A stretch of DNA of 64,000 nucleotides, from NCBI GenBank assembly GCA_940671915.1, contig CALNVZ010003434.1:11852714-11916713 (forward strand), given 5' to 3'. A program made the position numbers and the translations under genes. This DNA is from Paracentrotus lividus. Lineage: Eukaryota > Echinodermata > Echinoidea > Camarodonta > Echinidae. Numbering within the stretch: the stretch's first letter is position 1; every line of letters starts with the position of its first letter. A model generated the notes under the pieces. The model ran no database searches, had not been told where the DNA came from, and was given only the letters and a program-made list of their open reading frames with translations. Positions 22,201 to 38,000 of this stretch are shown here, piece by piece.

Positions 22201-25200
22201 GTGTTTTTAGGTTAGTTTCAGAGTATGGATGAGATTTAGGGAGCAGTTCGTGCATTTTGGGTTGTGTGTGTGTAGGTGTGTTTTTGGGGTGTGGGTGAGT
22301 TTAGGGAGCAGTTCGTGCATTTTGGGGTGTGTGTGGGTAAGTTTTGGGGCTGGGAGAGTTTAGGGAGCAGTTTGTGTATTTTGGGATGTGTGTGGGTAAG
22401 TTTTGGGGCGGGGGTGAGTTAAAGGGGAAGTTCACCCTGGAATTTTATTGGTCTTAAAAAATGAAGAAAAATAATAAGAAAATATTAGTGAAAGTTTGAA
22501 GAAAATCGAACCAAAAAAAATAGCGAAGTATGAATATTTAAAGTTTTGATTCTGTGACGTCATGTGCGAGCAGCTCTCCCATTGGTTGTGTATGTAAATT
22601 CCATAAATTTGTCTTTTTGTCATGGTTCTTGATAAAGGAATGGGTCAATTTGATATAGTCATGTATATGAACATATGTTTGATGGTATACTCGACCGCAC
22701 AGGCGACATAATTATTTTATTCTGCAAAAAATGACATATTATGGAATTTACACTGCATAACACATAGGAGATCTGTCGCATGTGACGTCACAGAATCAAA
22801 CTTTGATATTCATAACTTCATCATATTTTGGTCGATTTTCCCCAAACCTTCACTCATATTTTTATTTTATTTTTCTGCATTTTTTAAGACCAATAAAATT
22901 CCAGGGTGAACTTCCCCTTTAAGGGAGTTTTTGGTGCATTTTGGGGTGGGTGTGGGTGAGTTTTGGATGTGGATATATGTGAGTTTGTGTGTTATAGGTT
23001 AGGTTTGTGCACCAACAACACTGTGTTCAACATGTCAGGACTGACTCTTATGTCTGCATCTAAATGAATCAACTCATATTCCGATCTAGGACATCAAACT
23101 ATTTAGAAAACATTTTTGTGCATAATTGTCTGCTCTTTGGTCTTTATTTCATCATTGCATTGACACAAATATTCCTAACAGTATAGGCTGAAGTAAAAAG
23201 ATCACCAGTATTATTAGTTTACATTAGTGTTATTGTTCTACCTACCCATTATGGAGAAAGTTGTAAGTCTTAGCGCCATTAGGGTTCGTGAATGGTGTGG
23301 CCCAGCAATTCTCCATGAACACAGTCAAGCCAGTCACAGAAGTCAGATTAACTGCAAAATAAAGATGTTCACCAAGCATGACCACGCCCTCATCGTCACC
23401 TACAAGTTGGTCAAAGGTCGTGTCCATATAACGATCAAGTCGTAGAGAAAACTCGCCGTAACCCGTCTCGTTAAATATCATCTCGCCGGTTTTGGGGTCG
23501 AAGGAGTCGGTCAGGAGTTGATGACGATCCAGTATGCATTGGACAGGGATCTTGAGGGTATTCTCTCGGGTTATTACGGTGCCATTGACTGCTTGAGGTG
23601 TGTAGTATGTCACCATGTTAGAATAGATGATGCTAGTCTCAGTTTCCTATCGATATATCGAAACAATCATCGCCAATGTATTAATATATCAAGAAAACAA
23701 GACAAACAAGACTGCACGAACTCTTACACTGTATATGCCTCCGCCCTTAAAACAAATTACCCGTACTCTATTCACCTCTGTCACCTATGAACTTGACCTC
23801 TCTCCTCCAAAGATCTCTCCAGATTGACTTTCTAAAGTGATTTCATCAAGTTTGAATTACATATCTCAAGTATTTTTTAGGATATAGCGATAATGACACC
23901 AACACCTGGAATTTCATGTGTTGACCACTGTGTCCCTTGACCTATGCCCTAAATACTCAGAAATTCAATCAGTTGATATTCGGTGGTGGAGGCAGAAAAA
24001 GAGGGAAATGTATAAATGATTCACAATAGTAGGCCTTCAAGTATTTTCAGACTAATGCCATTTCAAAATGACGGAAGACATTAGTTCTTCTAAACTATAT
24101 ACGTCATGATTTCACATTCTTAAATGTTTGAATGAACAAAGCTTTTAAGAAATAAGTTATTGCTAAATATGTTGCTATTATTTACTTCTAATGAGGTGGA
24201 ACACATGTCGTATCTAGTATATAGAATGATTTGTGTTGAGTCATGGTCGATCCCCACACAGTCTTCATTAACAAGATGGACATCTTCTGCAACGGTTCCA
24301 TCTGATAGAAGCCCTCTGTCTAGGAATACTGTCATGGATGTACTATCGCAATCCACGTGAGGTTCTATCAAAAGACAAATCATTGACAAATGGTTGATAT
24401 GCATGCTTTGCCAAATATACAGTGCACAGTTACCAAGAGCAAACCAAAGCAGCACAGGAAATATCTTGTTTTCAACAATTCACTAGTTTTGAGGTTTCGT
24501 TTATAAAATTGATAACACCAACAATTTTATTCAGGTAGGTGTTCAACAAATTATATTAAAAATTAGTATAATCATATGTAAATATTAATAAATAATCTAC
24601 AATTCATTCTCAAGGAAAATATGAAAATGTGACCAAAATGTTATACAGACAAACTTAAATGCTAGGCATTATTATCTCATTAATTTGCCTACAGTAAACA
24701 TTATTTCACATATTTTATACATGAAGCCCAAATACATGTACCCACTCCTTGTCTGTAAAATAGCATTCATTGATAACACACTTTAAAAATGGCTAAAATG
24801 ACAAATAATGTACATATTTTCTACCAAACTCCTTTGCCAGGTATCATTTATTTGAAGTTGCAAATATTCAATCTAATGTTTTGTTTGATGATGTGATGAA
24901 AAAAAGGCATTACCAGAACTGACGGTTCTCTTTTTAAGTATACAAAGCAAGCATCCCCCATGGATGTTTATAAACTTTTGTATTCATGACAACCACCGCT
25001 TATTGATGTCGATGATGATCTGGCAGTATTATTTAAGTTCTATATCATTTGGTCCAGCGACAAATCCGTGGTTAACCTTAGACTTAACACTATACCTAAA
25101 CTCAACCCTAAATTAAGCCTATTCCTATTACAACCTCACCACTAACGTTTCATCTTAGAGCATTTTTTTTTTCTTTAGTCTTATACTCACCCGATGTTTC

Positions 25201-28200
25201 ATCTTTGTTCCAAGTTCAGTTAGATAAGGAAAAACCACCGCCATTAAGAAATAGAGATCAAAGGAGAGAGAAAAAGACAAGAGACCATGGTTCATGATTA
25301 GACATACCTTTCTTATGTATTTTTTATGTGAAGCGCCTTGAGCAATTTATTTGGAAGGGCGCTATGTAAGAATATATTATTATCATTATTATCATTTTAT
25401 AGTATTAACCCTAACTTACCTGGGCTATTTTGTGAGCTTAAAGTCCTGGGGGGGGGGGGGGAAGGCCCCCCCCTCTAAGATCTCGGCCGCGGATCGCGCG
25501 ATCGCGACGAAAATTTGCACGAAGGTAGAGAATGACATAATCTACACGGTTGCATAGGTAAATTGAACTAAATTCTTATATTTTATTTTATATTAATTAA
25601 TTATGCTAATTTATTCATGAAATCATACTTTTTGCTCTAATTCACTAAATAAAGCTCCTAGAGAGCTAATTTTTGGTGAAAATATTCTTTACAGCATTCC
25701 CAAGAATTGTAAAAGAAAAAAATTCCGGTACCAAAATCAATTTCTTATGTATTTTATTGTTTTTTTAATTTCCTATGTATTTCTTTGTTCTTTTACCTTT
25801 TTATTTTTATTGTTTTTTCGACGAAATTCGTCCGTGACATTATTTCGGCCATAAATAGCATCAAATTAAATAACTCTTGTCAATAAAATTAAAAATAATC
25901 ACTCATTTATGAATTATAGCTGAAAACACATTTTGTATTGACTTTGTACATGAAATCACATTTTTGAGCCATTTTCGGTCTGACGAAAATTTTTGAAAGT
26001 TGTGGAACGTCGTAACGGTACGCCCGATTTTTGCGAAAATGGTTTTAAAAGATGCGCAAGACTTGAAAGTAAAAAGTCAGTGAGCGGCGCGATCAAAAAA
26101 TTTCGCACTGCAGATTTATCGCGAAAAATGTCGAAGGGGGGGGGCCTTAAAGGCCCCCCCCCCCCCCAGGTAAGTTAGGGTAAAACTAATAGTGAATTGC
26201 ATTATTCAAGAATTTGGTTTTCTATCTATTTATTTATTTCTAGTTAGTTAGCCCTGATTGTTCACGCCAATATAAACACATTTTGATATCACCTGAAATC
26301 AGTATTGATATTGGGTTTTATCCCCTAACAACCTAAACCTAACCATAATCCCAAAACTAATCTTAGACTTTAGAGTAAGGGTGTTAGGTTATATCACAAC
26401 CCGTTGATATTGGCATGTGACATTTCATTTTGTATTTTTTTTGTATTTTTTTTTTCTTTCTTTTTTTAAAGAATATTTGCAAAATTCAGTTCCACTTACA
26501 CACAAGAGATGACAAAATAAAGCATAATGCCATAATTACCAAGATTTTAGCTATGCACCTTTGAAGTAAATTGTTTTTTTTCTATCTCTGTATGTTGTTT
26601 ATTTTCATACAAAATTATCCTCTTCATGCTTTAATCATGGTATATTTAAATAATCAATGAAGTAGTTGAATGAGATAATATTGAGGTGTGGAAGTGGATT
26701 AGTTTACTCAAATAACACAAGATGCGATGGCTAAATAGGTTCAATAGCTTGCACAGTGCTGGATGCTTTATATGCCATGTGGACAAGATACACATTTGAC
26801 ACTTTGGTACTGGCTTTCAGTTCTGGAAAAGCATGTGCGAATATGCCAATTTAGTAACATGGATTAATTCCTCATCTATAGGCATACCAATCACAATACG
26901 CATCGTAATTTAACTATATTCTTCTTCTTCTCGAGTCCTTTCTCTCAATTTTTGTTTATTTGTGAATTACAATGTGATTCAAACTCTGCCCATTAGATAC
27001 TGAACGCAGGCGATCCCATTAGGCGAAAGGGTAGTAAGATCAGCTGAGGAACAGGGGGCAGGTAGAAGAGGGCATTGTAGGAGGTGACTCATGGTCTCCT
27101 CCTCTCCGCATTCGCAAACTGGCTGTCCTTCGGTGTTGATGCCCCATTTGACCATTAGAGCCTTGCAACAGCCAACTCCAGCTCGCAAGCGGTTTAACTA
27201 TATATGATCATTCTAAAATATAAAATATGAATCTACCTTCAAATACACAGCTCATCTCAAAACTAGCTCCTTTGCCTGAAGTCCCAAGGTTGTTAAAGTA
27301 GTATGCTGTCATGAAGTGGCTGCTTGATAAAACATTACTAGGAATACTTTGACCAGTTGCATGTAGTATAATGGTATCTGAAGTAGTAGGGCCATCAAAC
27401 ACGCGAAGATATCCATTAGGGTCTAGCCAGAAGTCATTAAAGCCGATTTGCATTCTTGATTGACTGGGGCATTCCACAAACCATGTGCACTGGTAGTAGC
27501 TGCCATTTACAAGAGGGTAATCAGGGGTGGTAAGCTTGATATTGTTGTATTGACTGGTTAATTTTATGGTGCTTCCACATGAAGACAGTGGCACATCTTG
27601 GTCCCAGACTGGCTCTCCTGAAAGATGAATTAGAATTGCATTAAAAAAATTGGAGATGGTAATGTAGATCAGTGCCCTGTAATATAAAAGATAGATCAAT
27701 CTTACGATTTATATCGATCGTTTGTCCATGTACTAAGAGTTACATTCAATCATAAGATTGATCAGGGTACTGGACTGATACCAATAAAATTTATTATCAA
27801 TAGAGAAGTTTCAAGTCCTCTAGTCCACAGAATTATAATGTATTAATCAGTAAATATTCAGTATATTACCAGTACTTTTTATTTATTTTATTAAACAAGA
27901 AAACGCATTTCACCACTTTCAAAACTAAGTCAATCACCTATGCTTTTTTATAAAGATGTGGGGGTTATACTGCAACAGATCATTAAAGGTATCTTTAGCT
28001 CTTTAGATAATAGATTAGGCATGCGATCTTCTCCACATTGCTGATAAAATGCACATCAATATCCTAATAAAAAATTGGCCATTAATGCATTAACTTGCTG
28101 TCTACTTGTTCTTATCCAAGACTTGGCCAATACATGAAGCTATACAATATTTTTAATATCCTAATAGATACAGGTAATCCATAAATGCTGTCAAACAAGA

Positions 28201-31200
28201 CAATTGTTTTGAACCAATTTTGTCATTACATAATTGCCATACCTGTTAGTGCAACATCCATGGCAAATCCACAACCATTTTTATCCATCGATAAATCATC
28301 AAACCAGAGAGAGAAACCCCCTCTTGATGATACCAGTGTGGAATCACTGACATGCTGCCCGCGAAATTCTGAAATCCGGTACAGAGAGCTAGTAGAAGAT
28401 GGATTATCATGTACACACACAGATTCTTGATCTGTCTCGATGTCATGAATACTCATCTCGACCTGCTTTCCTGAGGGACTTGTCACATACCACCAACAGT
28501 CGATGTTAACATCGGCTGTTGAGGGTTCATAGAACAAAGGGGTGGTAGTTGTGACACTTGGTGTGCTTGTACTCAGAGGAATGACTCCACCACAGAAACC
28601 TGTTATATTGGACGGTATAGTATCTGAGGGCAATAATAAAAAAATATTAAAAAAAACGTTTTTAGATATCTCTTCAAAGAGACAAGACCATGGTAAAAGT
28701 ATGCTGATGAGATATATAGCATTTTACCTCTCCATTGATAATTGTGTATATGATGCAAAAAGGTTATGAATAAACTTCTATTAACTCTTTACCCGCCATG
28801 TACATAGTCCCCCCTCTGCCACATTAAATCAACCTGGCTTACTCTGAATAGACTTCCTGTCAATTGATCTCTTAATTGCCCATTTAATGCAAAATTTTCA
28901 ATGTAAGCAAAGTCGGCGAATACAATGTCATTAAATGAGGTACCGGACACTACACAATGCATTCATTGCTATTGTTTGTGTGTGCCAATAGTGGATTAAA
29001 ATGTGCTCCGTTTCTATTGTGAATGGATTGTGACTGTAGTCGAACTTGGCAGCCCGCTGAATGTGCCGTGAGTCGAAGAAAGCGGGCAAAGAGTTAAGAG
29101 ATCACATTACTTCAAAGGAACCTACCATTTGGCAATTAAGTATATTAAATGTCTATAATTTCAACTGTAGTAAATAAAAACAGTGTGTTTAAATGATGAG
29201 AGAGCCAGAACATTTATTATTTACCCCTGTCATTTATCCCCTTCAAACTGAATTTCATGACAAAAATAAAATACAACAATAAAACTGGTACGCCAAAAAA
29301 ATAATAATAGATATAAATATAAAACAGAATAAATGTGATAATGCACCAAATCCATTCTATGGAATGCTCAAGGAGCAATGAAAGAGTGAAAGGGAAGTTT
29401 AGAGTAAGAAATATGTATATAAATACAATCTAAATGAAACTGGCAAGTATGAATGAAATATTACTGTCTTCAGATAATGTTTAAAAGTAAACGTTGGGTC
29501 TTATTGGTAATTGAATTCAATTCTTTGTTTAATCAAAATTAGCTACTTGATGATCTGTAAGTACATCTGGGTGATTTTATAAAGTTGCAATGTGCCCTTA
29601 ATATCAGGTTTATTTTCCTTACATATGTAATATAAACCATACAGCAAATTTCTTTCTTTCATTTTTGTTTTCCGCTTATTTTTTTTAACACACCACTTTC
29701 TAAACATCCACATGAATAGAGATTTGTGAAATTCCAAATACAAGACAGATAATATAAGAGGACCTCAAAAGTACCTATACAAGTTTCCAGTTTACAATGG
29801 AACAAATGCAACTTTATTTTAAGATTTAATACCTATAATCTTTGCTTCAAACAGCATTCCTGGACCGTTGTAATTAATGTTGCCATCATCATAGAGCAAT
29901 GTCAAGCCACCTCGCGAAGACAAGATGGTAGCGGGTGACTCCAGCCGACCAGACAATTCAGAAACAATTCGATACATAGAATTCGGAGAGTCGTTAACGA
30001 GTATCTTTTCATCGTTTCTAGTGTCGAGATCACGGACTGTGAGCTGAACCTGTGTTCCCGAAGGACTCGTGATATACCAATAACAGTCCATCATCACACT
30101 AGATGTGGAGTGCTGATAGTAATATGGAGATGAAATGGTTGCATTTGGAGAAGCCTGTGTCAAAGGTATGGTACCACCGCAAGAAGCTGGGCTTGAATAA
30201 TATGCTGTATCTGAAAGATGATTTGTAAAAAAATTCTTTAAAGGATGACTCCAGGGGGGGCGTTTCATGAAAGGACTTGCCGGACGTTTTATCCGACAAA
30301 CTGTTATAAGCTACCGAAATGCTTGCATCTGATTGGATAAGAGCAAATTTGTCAGCAGATAAAATGTCCGACAAGTCCTTTGAAGAAATGCCCCCCCCCC
30401 CCCCCCCCCAGGCTGGAGTTTGTATGTTTAGAAAAATAAAATAAAATTTAAAAAGAACAACATTGAAAATTTCATCAAAAACGGAGGAGAAATAGCAAAG
30501 TTATGAATTTCTTAGGTTTTGAATTTTTGAAATGCAGTCCATGTCAACATTAGAGGATGCAGATTGCTGATAGTAATATGGAGATGAAATGGTTGTATTT
30601 GGAGAAGCCTGTGTCAAAGGTATGGTACCACCACAAGAAGCCGGGCCTGAATAATATGCTGTATCTGAAAGATGATTTGAAAAATAATATTTTAAAGGAT
30701 GACCCAAGGCTGGAATTTGTATGTTTAGAAAATTAGAATAAAATCTAAAAAGCACAACACTGAAAATTTAATCAAAAACACAGGAAAAAGCAATGAATTT
30801 CTTAGGTTTTCAATATTTTAGGAAACATTTCTTGGCATAACCTCATGCATATTCAAATGAGCAAGCTGAAGATGTAACAGTCCCACTATTAAGGCCTATG
30901 TATTTTATTGTATAAAATACCAAATATATCCAGAATTTCTGCCCCATAAACATAAAAACAGGGATAACTCCTTGTGGAATGTTCAAGGTCACAAGTGCTT
31001 TTACTTAATTTCGGTATGAGGGATAGATTTTTTTAATATGCAATGTATGAAAAAATGCGATAAATAGGATTTCACATAATGAAATACATGAAGTAGTGGG
31101 ACTGCAACATCATCAGTTTTCTCATATGAATATGCATAAGGTTATGCCAAGAACTGTTTCCAAAAAAATATGAAAACCTGAGAAATTCATAACTTTGCTA

Positions 31201-34200
31201 TTTATCCTCCAATTTTGATGAAGTTTTCAGAGTTGTGCTTTTTACATTTTACTTAACTTTGCAAAACATTTAAATTTCAACCTGGAGTCTTCCTTTCAAC
31301 ACAAAGACCACATTATACAGTGTGTTCCTAAAAAAGGTAACCGGAGTTCAAAGGTCAATCATTTCAAAAGTATATGGTTTATTCTTGTAATTTGTTTATT
31401 AAAATACTAAATAACTCATCACAGCTTCAATTTGAGATGTTGCTTACGTCCAAATAGTCAAGGGTCACATAGTTAAGGTCCTTTGAAGGTGATAGGTACA
31501 AAACCCATTTTTTCCAAGTTTTTCGTTTGTAGGGTACGAACCTTACTTTACTAAAAACTTACTAAAACGATGAAATCAAAAACTTAGAAAAAGTTGGGTT
31601 CATACCCTACAAACGAAAACTTGGAAAAAAGGGTTTTGTACCTACATATATCACCTTCGAAGGACCCTAACTCTGTGACCCATGACAGTTTGGACGTAAA
31701 CAACGTCTCATATTAAAGCTGATGTGTTACTTAGTATTGTAGTAAACAAATTACATGAATAAACCACATACATGTACCTTCAAAATGACTGACCTTTAAG
31801 CTACGGTTACCCTTTTTTAGGAACACACTGTATATCTATGGGAAAGTGTTTCACCAAGTCGTATGGTACAGACAACTTTATGAATGACCAGTGATCAGAT
31901 CGTGAGCAAAATGATTGAGAATGTAAACAGAATAGCACCCAAGAATGTGTTCCAGTTGTTGGTAAAGTCATTCATAAGTTTATGAATGACTTGGTGAAAC
32001 ACTATCCACGTTACGAAGATCCCAATAACATTTTGTTTTATTTAATTTATACCAAATTTATGAACATTTTTCGCTGTATAAGAACTGTTATATTATTATT
32101 ATTGTTATTTAATTGCCATGATTATTTGACAATTGCTTCCAGGATGAAATCAACAGCTTTGGATGGAGAGAAATAAAGTGACTGAGGTAAGCCATCAATA
32201 ACAAACTTGTATGTGCATAATTTCCCCTACTATTTTCAAAGCCAAAATAAATAAGTCCTCCCAAACAAATCACAGTTTTGAGCCACTTTCGATCTGATAG
32301 GTGTGTATAAAAGGTTGAGCAGCATTGTAAAGTTATGCCCGATTGTTCCTTCAAAAGGTATGCAAGACTTGGGGTCTACATTGTAAATGTTGAATACAAA
32401 TCTAATGCCTTATTTTTCGATTTCTGGCCTTGTTTGGGTCAGGTTGGGATAAAAAAATTAAAAACAGAAGCTGTTATGTACACTATAAAATCAACTTTCA
32501 GATAAGGTCTATTATGAAATAGGTAATATATAAATATAACATGCTCTATCATGCAACATTTTAGATTTTCTTTGAAGGTGGGCAGTGGAATGTTTTGCGG
32601 TGCACAAAGTTATCTTTGTTGAGGATATGACAGGTCCCGAAAATGACCAATTAACTTGATGGACCATGAAACGTTTGACTGCTAAATAATAAATTTTCCC
32701 TGAGTAAATATATGTTTGTTCATGGAGGCTGTAGACCAAGGTGAAATAGATCTGCATGAGGGACGATTTAGTATTTAAAATTCATAGAGTCCAGGAAGGT
32801 TGCATGAATATAACTTGCAATATTTATTATAGTAAATAGCCCCCTCGACCCCCTTCCCCTTCCCAAATTAATTAACTTCAGATGGGTCCAAATTCATCTA
32901 TTCCTAATGTCAAGTGAGATTTTTAAATATATTTAGCCACAACTACATAAATTTTATTTGATGCATTACCTCTCAGGCTGAACTCTGCCAGAAAGCCTCC
33001 TCTATAATCGTTCGGATATTGGTCAGCAAATCTGAGATGCCATCCACCTCGTGAAGAGACGACAGGTGATATATCTACATCAACATCACCTCTTATAGCG
33101 GAGACTAGGTAACTGTGAGTATACGATGGGTAATCAAACAGTTCAATGGGGTAAGTAAAACTGGTGTCAATGTCTCGCCATGTCAGTTGAACCTCCTCTG
33201 CTACGTCACTAAGAACATTCCAGTAGCACAGAACGTAAGCATTGAAGGAAGGTTGGTGGTAGTACAGTGGTGAATTGAGTGTAAAGTTTGGCATCAAGTT
33301 GTCTAGCACAACTGTTCCTCCGCAAGACGTTGGACCGACTACTGATGTTCCATCTACCAGGTCAAGAAAAGAAGCATAATTCGTAATGAGAAAAGTAAGT
33401 AACTAATTGAAGAGCTTACATGCAAAAGCGACTAAATCCACTTCTGATGAAAATTGAATTACTGTTATCAGGCCATTGTTCAGGTACGTACCTGTCTTTG
33501 ATCACAAAGATTTTCTTAAATGTTGATTGCAACTGTAAGAAAACTGTTAGAAAATGCATTTTGTAATTTCCATTTTTCATTGATGCGTGTACCAAATCTG
33601 GTAAACAATACTATTTCCTCTGAATAAAAGTGGATTTAGTCCTTTTTTGCATGTAAGCTCCACAATTCTTATCTTTCATGAAAGCAAAGTGAACATAAGT
33701 AGTCAGGGAGCTAGGTGACTTTCGATCAAACGAACGAGGTACTGGTATCTGACACGTGGGGGAACCCTGACCGATAAATAGTTCTATTTCGGCTGCGGGA
33801 TATGCTCCACGAAGACTGCGTCTGGTTCCGCCGGATCCCGGCTTCCCTACATATATGTAGACCGATGTCACCCATTTTGATTTCAGTATTTATACCAGTA
33901 TTTAGAACTTTGATCGTTCAGATTTTACAAGTTGGAATGTTCATCTGTTTATGAGAGGACAGTTAAAGGGACAAATCAGTTATATAAGGACGATTCATTA
34001 ATACAGGTGGATCTCACAGTCAAGGGGGAACTTGTTGTGTTTTATAGAAAGTAAATTCTGCTATTTCTTCAAATACAATTTTTTTGTAAAAGGGGCACTC
34101 TTTCTGCCCTGATCGAAAGTCAACCTAACTTTCAGGTTATACCTATCAGAAAATGCTTTACCTGAAATTGAGACATTAGCAAGAAATCCCTTTCCAGCTG

Positions 34201-35045
34201 CAGCAGAAGAGTAATCGTCTAGCAGAATGGTGATGACTCCACGGGAAGACACAAAAGGTGAAAGGTCGATATCTAGATCACCTCTATATCTTGATATTAA
34301 TTCATAAACAGTACTACTCGATGGGTGATCATAGACGTACACATATTCACTTCCTGTGTCAATGTCAAGCCAATGAAGCTGGACCCGTTTACCCGCTGGG
34401 CTACTCACATACCACCAACAATCTGTATAACCACTGGTTGGCTGTTGGTTGTAATAGTATGGAGAGTTAAAGACAAAGAACTCTTGATAAGTATCCAATT
34501 CAATTGTTCCACCACACGTATCAGGTCCTACAACTGGGTATTCATCTGCAATAGAATTAAAAAATATAATAATAATTTTAATCGCATAATTCATATCAAT
34601 ATGGCCAATTTAATTGAAATGGAAAGTATCATCAGCGAACAAAAAAGGGAAACTGTCTCAAATATTTCTCTTTAAATGTTTTACACCTTCAGTAGGCATA
34701 TAAACTTTTTGCAATGAAATTACATGTATACCCATTAATTAACAGGTCCTTAGAGCAGGTGTCACCGGACCAATTGTCCCCTAGGACCCGCTGTCTTAGC
34801 GGACACGTGGTCCGTATCGGCAGCAGGACCACGTGTCCATGGGACACATGGTCCTGATTTCGTTCTAAATTGTCGCACGGACCAGAGCGTCCACACTCGG
34901 ACCCGTTGTCCCCCTCAAATTGCAGCGTGACCAGAGAGTAGTCTGCAAGCACAGACTCAATTTGAAATGTATTTAATTCGGATATCTTGAATCCGCGCCT
35001 ACTACTTATACTACTATTTCTACTACTACTACTACTACTATACTC

Positions 35046-35080
<35 letters not shown>

Positions 35081-38000
35081 GCTGCTACTACTACTACTAC
35101 TACTACTAACTAATAATAATAATAGTTAATACTCCAACAGTTATAAAATGTTCATACTGATGCTAAAGTTGTGGCAGATTAAAAAGAACAAGCCTTTTGC
35201 AGGGAAGTTACACCATGCAGTCTGTGTCAAATAAAATGGTAGGCTTACATGTGGGGGAAAAATTTTACGAAGAGTGATCATATAACCTGATATTGTTGGG
35301 TATATGTTCATAAAGAAGGAAAATCAGACTTTCTTCTGCAATTTTTTTCAATCACATTTATGGTGCTGTATACTTTTCGAGATATGCCCAGTGAAATGAA
35401 ATCCATTTCGCAAGACGTCCATGCCTTTGTGTAGGTTGCGCATTCCAAAACAATAGAAGTGCAATTTTGATTTGTTCCTCTTCGCACAAAATTTAGCATA
35501 ACCTTTGTTTAAGAAAGCATAATACACAAAATAAGGTGCATCAGCAAGAAAAACTTTTGCTTAAATTTGGTACCACATTAGTATTTTAAAAGATTTCAAA
35601 CGTATTTTTTCCCCTGGACTGTGCCAGACTGTATAGGGCGATTCCACACTAGAACTTGAAAAAATGCCAAAATAAAATATTCTTTCAACTAATCATACGA
35701 GTGTAATATTTTACTCTGATACCTAAACTTCATGGAATTACTTTTTTTTCCAAAGTGAAGTCGGAAATTGATTTTTTTTGGGGAAAACGGTGGAATTTTC
35801 AATTTTCATAAATCTTACTGATTAACAGGTTGAAACAAAAACTGCTTCAAACCACTATAGAAGAGCCCAAGAATATTAAAAAGTAGTACAAGTCAGTGGA
35901 TAATGTATCATGGATGGCTCCAAATAATTTAAAAAACATTTTTATGATGCTTAATGGGGTGAGTAATGATTATTCCGAACCTGTTTTTGGCAATGTCCCG
36001 TACGACACATGGAAATGCAAAAGTTTGACCACACTTTTGATTTTTGATGTTGCAATCTTGCTATTTCAGTTTCTCTATCTTTGACCCATGGGTAATCATC
36101 GATCCTATTAGGATATAAAATCCGCCTTTCATTTTTTCAATAAATGGCATTTTAAATTGTCCCGTACGACACACAATGTGTCGTACGGGACATGTCCCGT
36201 ACGCCACACCATATATATTTGCATTTCATTGGGGTGTTTTGATTACTACATAGTCCACAAACTCTATAAGTAGGTGTATTTGAATTGAAACACATTGAAG
36301 TGACATTAATTGAAATTGAATAGGCCTTTTTTTATCTGTAGTGAACATGAAATATGTGATTCCCACCATTTTAACTGACCTCAAATACAATGTATTCCAT
36401 TGTGAAGGCCTTCAGCTGTACTGGTGATTTTCACTGGTCAAAGCTTTTAGACACACGGTGCTAATTGATGTTTTTTTTCATACCACCCCTTTTCTGTTAT
36501 TGGTATAATTATGGAAAAGTCCACTCTTATTTCAAGTTGGTTCATGAAATATAGTAAAGTTTGACGGAGTTAGAAGTTTCTTCTCAAAAGAAAAAGAAAA
36601 AAAAAATTCTGGAATGGGCAGGAACTTTAGTACTTTCCTTTTACATTTTTATTATGATAGACAATATAATTCTCACATATGTTTAAGAGATAATGGACTG
36701 TAAATGAAGTGATCTGGATTCTTGCCAAACTTTTTATTTTAATTTATATAATTTATACAAATATTATCATTCATTTATTTTCAATTATCTATATCAGCCT
36801 ATTGGGGGGGGGGGTGTTATAGGCAAATTGTTACACTTCTATTTTGCTCATTCTGAAGAAATGAAAATAATAACCTACCAAACCATATATTAGTAGAAAG
36901 GTTATATATAAAGGATTCCTATGACGACAAGAAAAATCACCGAAATCCTTAATTAGCATAATTTATGCAAATTAGCCCTTTTTTGCAAAACAAACATCTC
37001 AAGAATCGATTGTCTGTTACTCGTTACAATTTGCATACTTATTGGTGAAAATGTCTCTGGGGAATGCATGGATTAGAATTTTTAAATTAAGTTTTAGTTT
37101 TGTGTAATAATGTCATGAATATATAATTAGCTAAAAACAATAAAATATAAAGAAAAAAATTCATCAAAAAAATAAGAATTTTTTCTAATTCAAATCCATA
37201 CATTCCCCAGACATATGTTTGGAGAAAACATCCGTGCAGAAAAAAATTGGAATATTTGTGTGTAAAGTATTCAGTAGATTTTTTTTTTTTGGGGGGGCAA
37301 AAAGGGCTAATTTGCTAAATTGCAGAAACAAGTTACAGGTAATGTAATACCATAACTATAATGTTATTGATATCATCATCACTTTTCACTTGCCATTCCC
37401 ACTTTTCAAGTTTAGGTATGCATCCCCTTCACTTCATTTCCCCTTCCTTTTATTCCTTTTCATATTTTGCGCCCCTTAAAGTGCCCCCGGGGGCACCTGC
37501 CCCCCCCCAGATACGCCACTGATTGTCCTGCATGCCTTGTTGCGGATACAAAGAGAAAATTTGGGGTAATGCTTCGTTTTTGATTGACATAAAGTCCAAT
37601 GTTATACAGCTGGCCCGTATGACACATCAATAGTGTCCCGTACGACACACTATATTATTCATGATATACTGACAGAACTATTCAAGAATAGTGCTTTCTC
37701 ACATGATAACTGCCCTTAAGTTTCATAAGATTATCATTATTATCAGACAAATTAATTAATTTAAGAAGTAATCAAGACAAAAATTAAGAAAGTATAGCCC
37801 TCATTCAGAGATGTCCTGTACGACACATTTTGCATGTCCCGTACGCCACAATGTTCTTGAAAACTATAATTTGCTTTATTTATTCGTTGATGCTTATTTT
37901 GCAAAATGTTTTTATATTTCTGTTCTTTGGTAACTGAAGATCAAATTGAGTTCAGTTTTGATTTAAATTTCCTGTGCAACTCACAGACTTTTGAACACAA

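Larger units (their letters stand above)
21190..22990. repeat. GGTGTGGGTGCATTTTGGGG-type minisatellite
   Basis: G/T-rich units of roughly 20-40 bp (GTGGGTGCATTTTGGGG, GGTGTGGGTGAGTT). Split by the TTAA-flanked element at 22423-22918 and by the tRNA-like pieces. Proline/threonine/histidine-rich frames on the minus strand come from this repeat. Confidence 0.75.

Noticed and set aside
34061-34594. Single-exon protein reading of CUB 4 beyond its splice sites
   Set aside because: Clear acceptor and donor at 34545 and 34162 with matching phases; the extra codons are intron.
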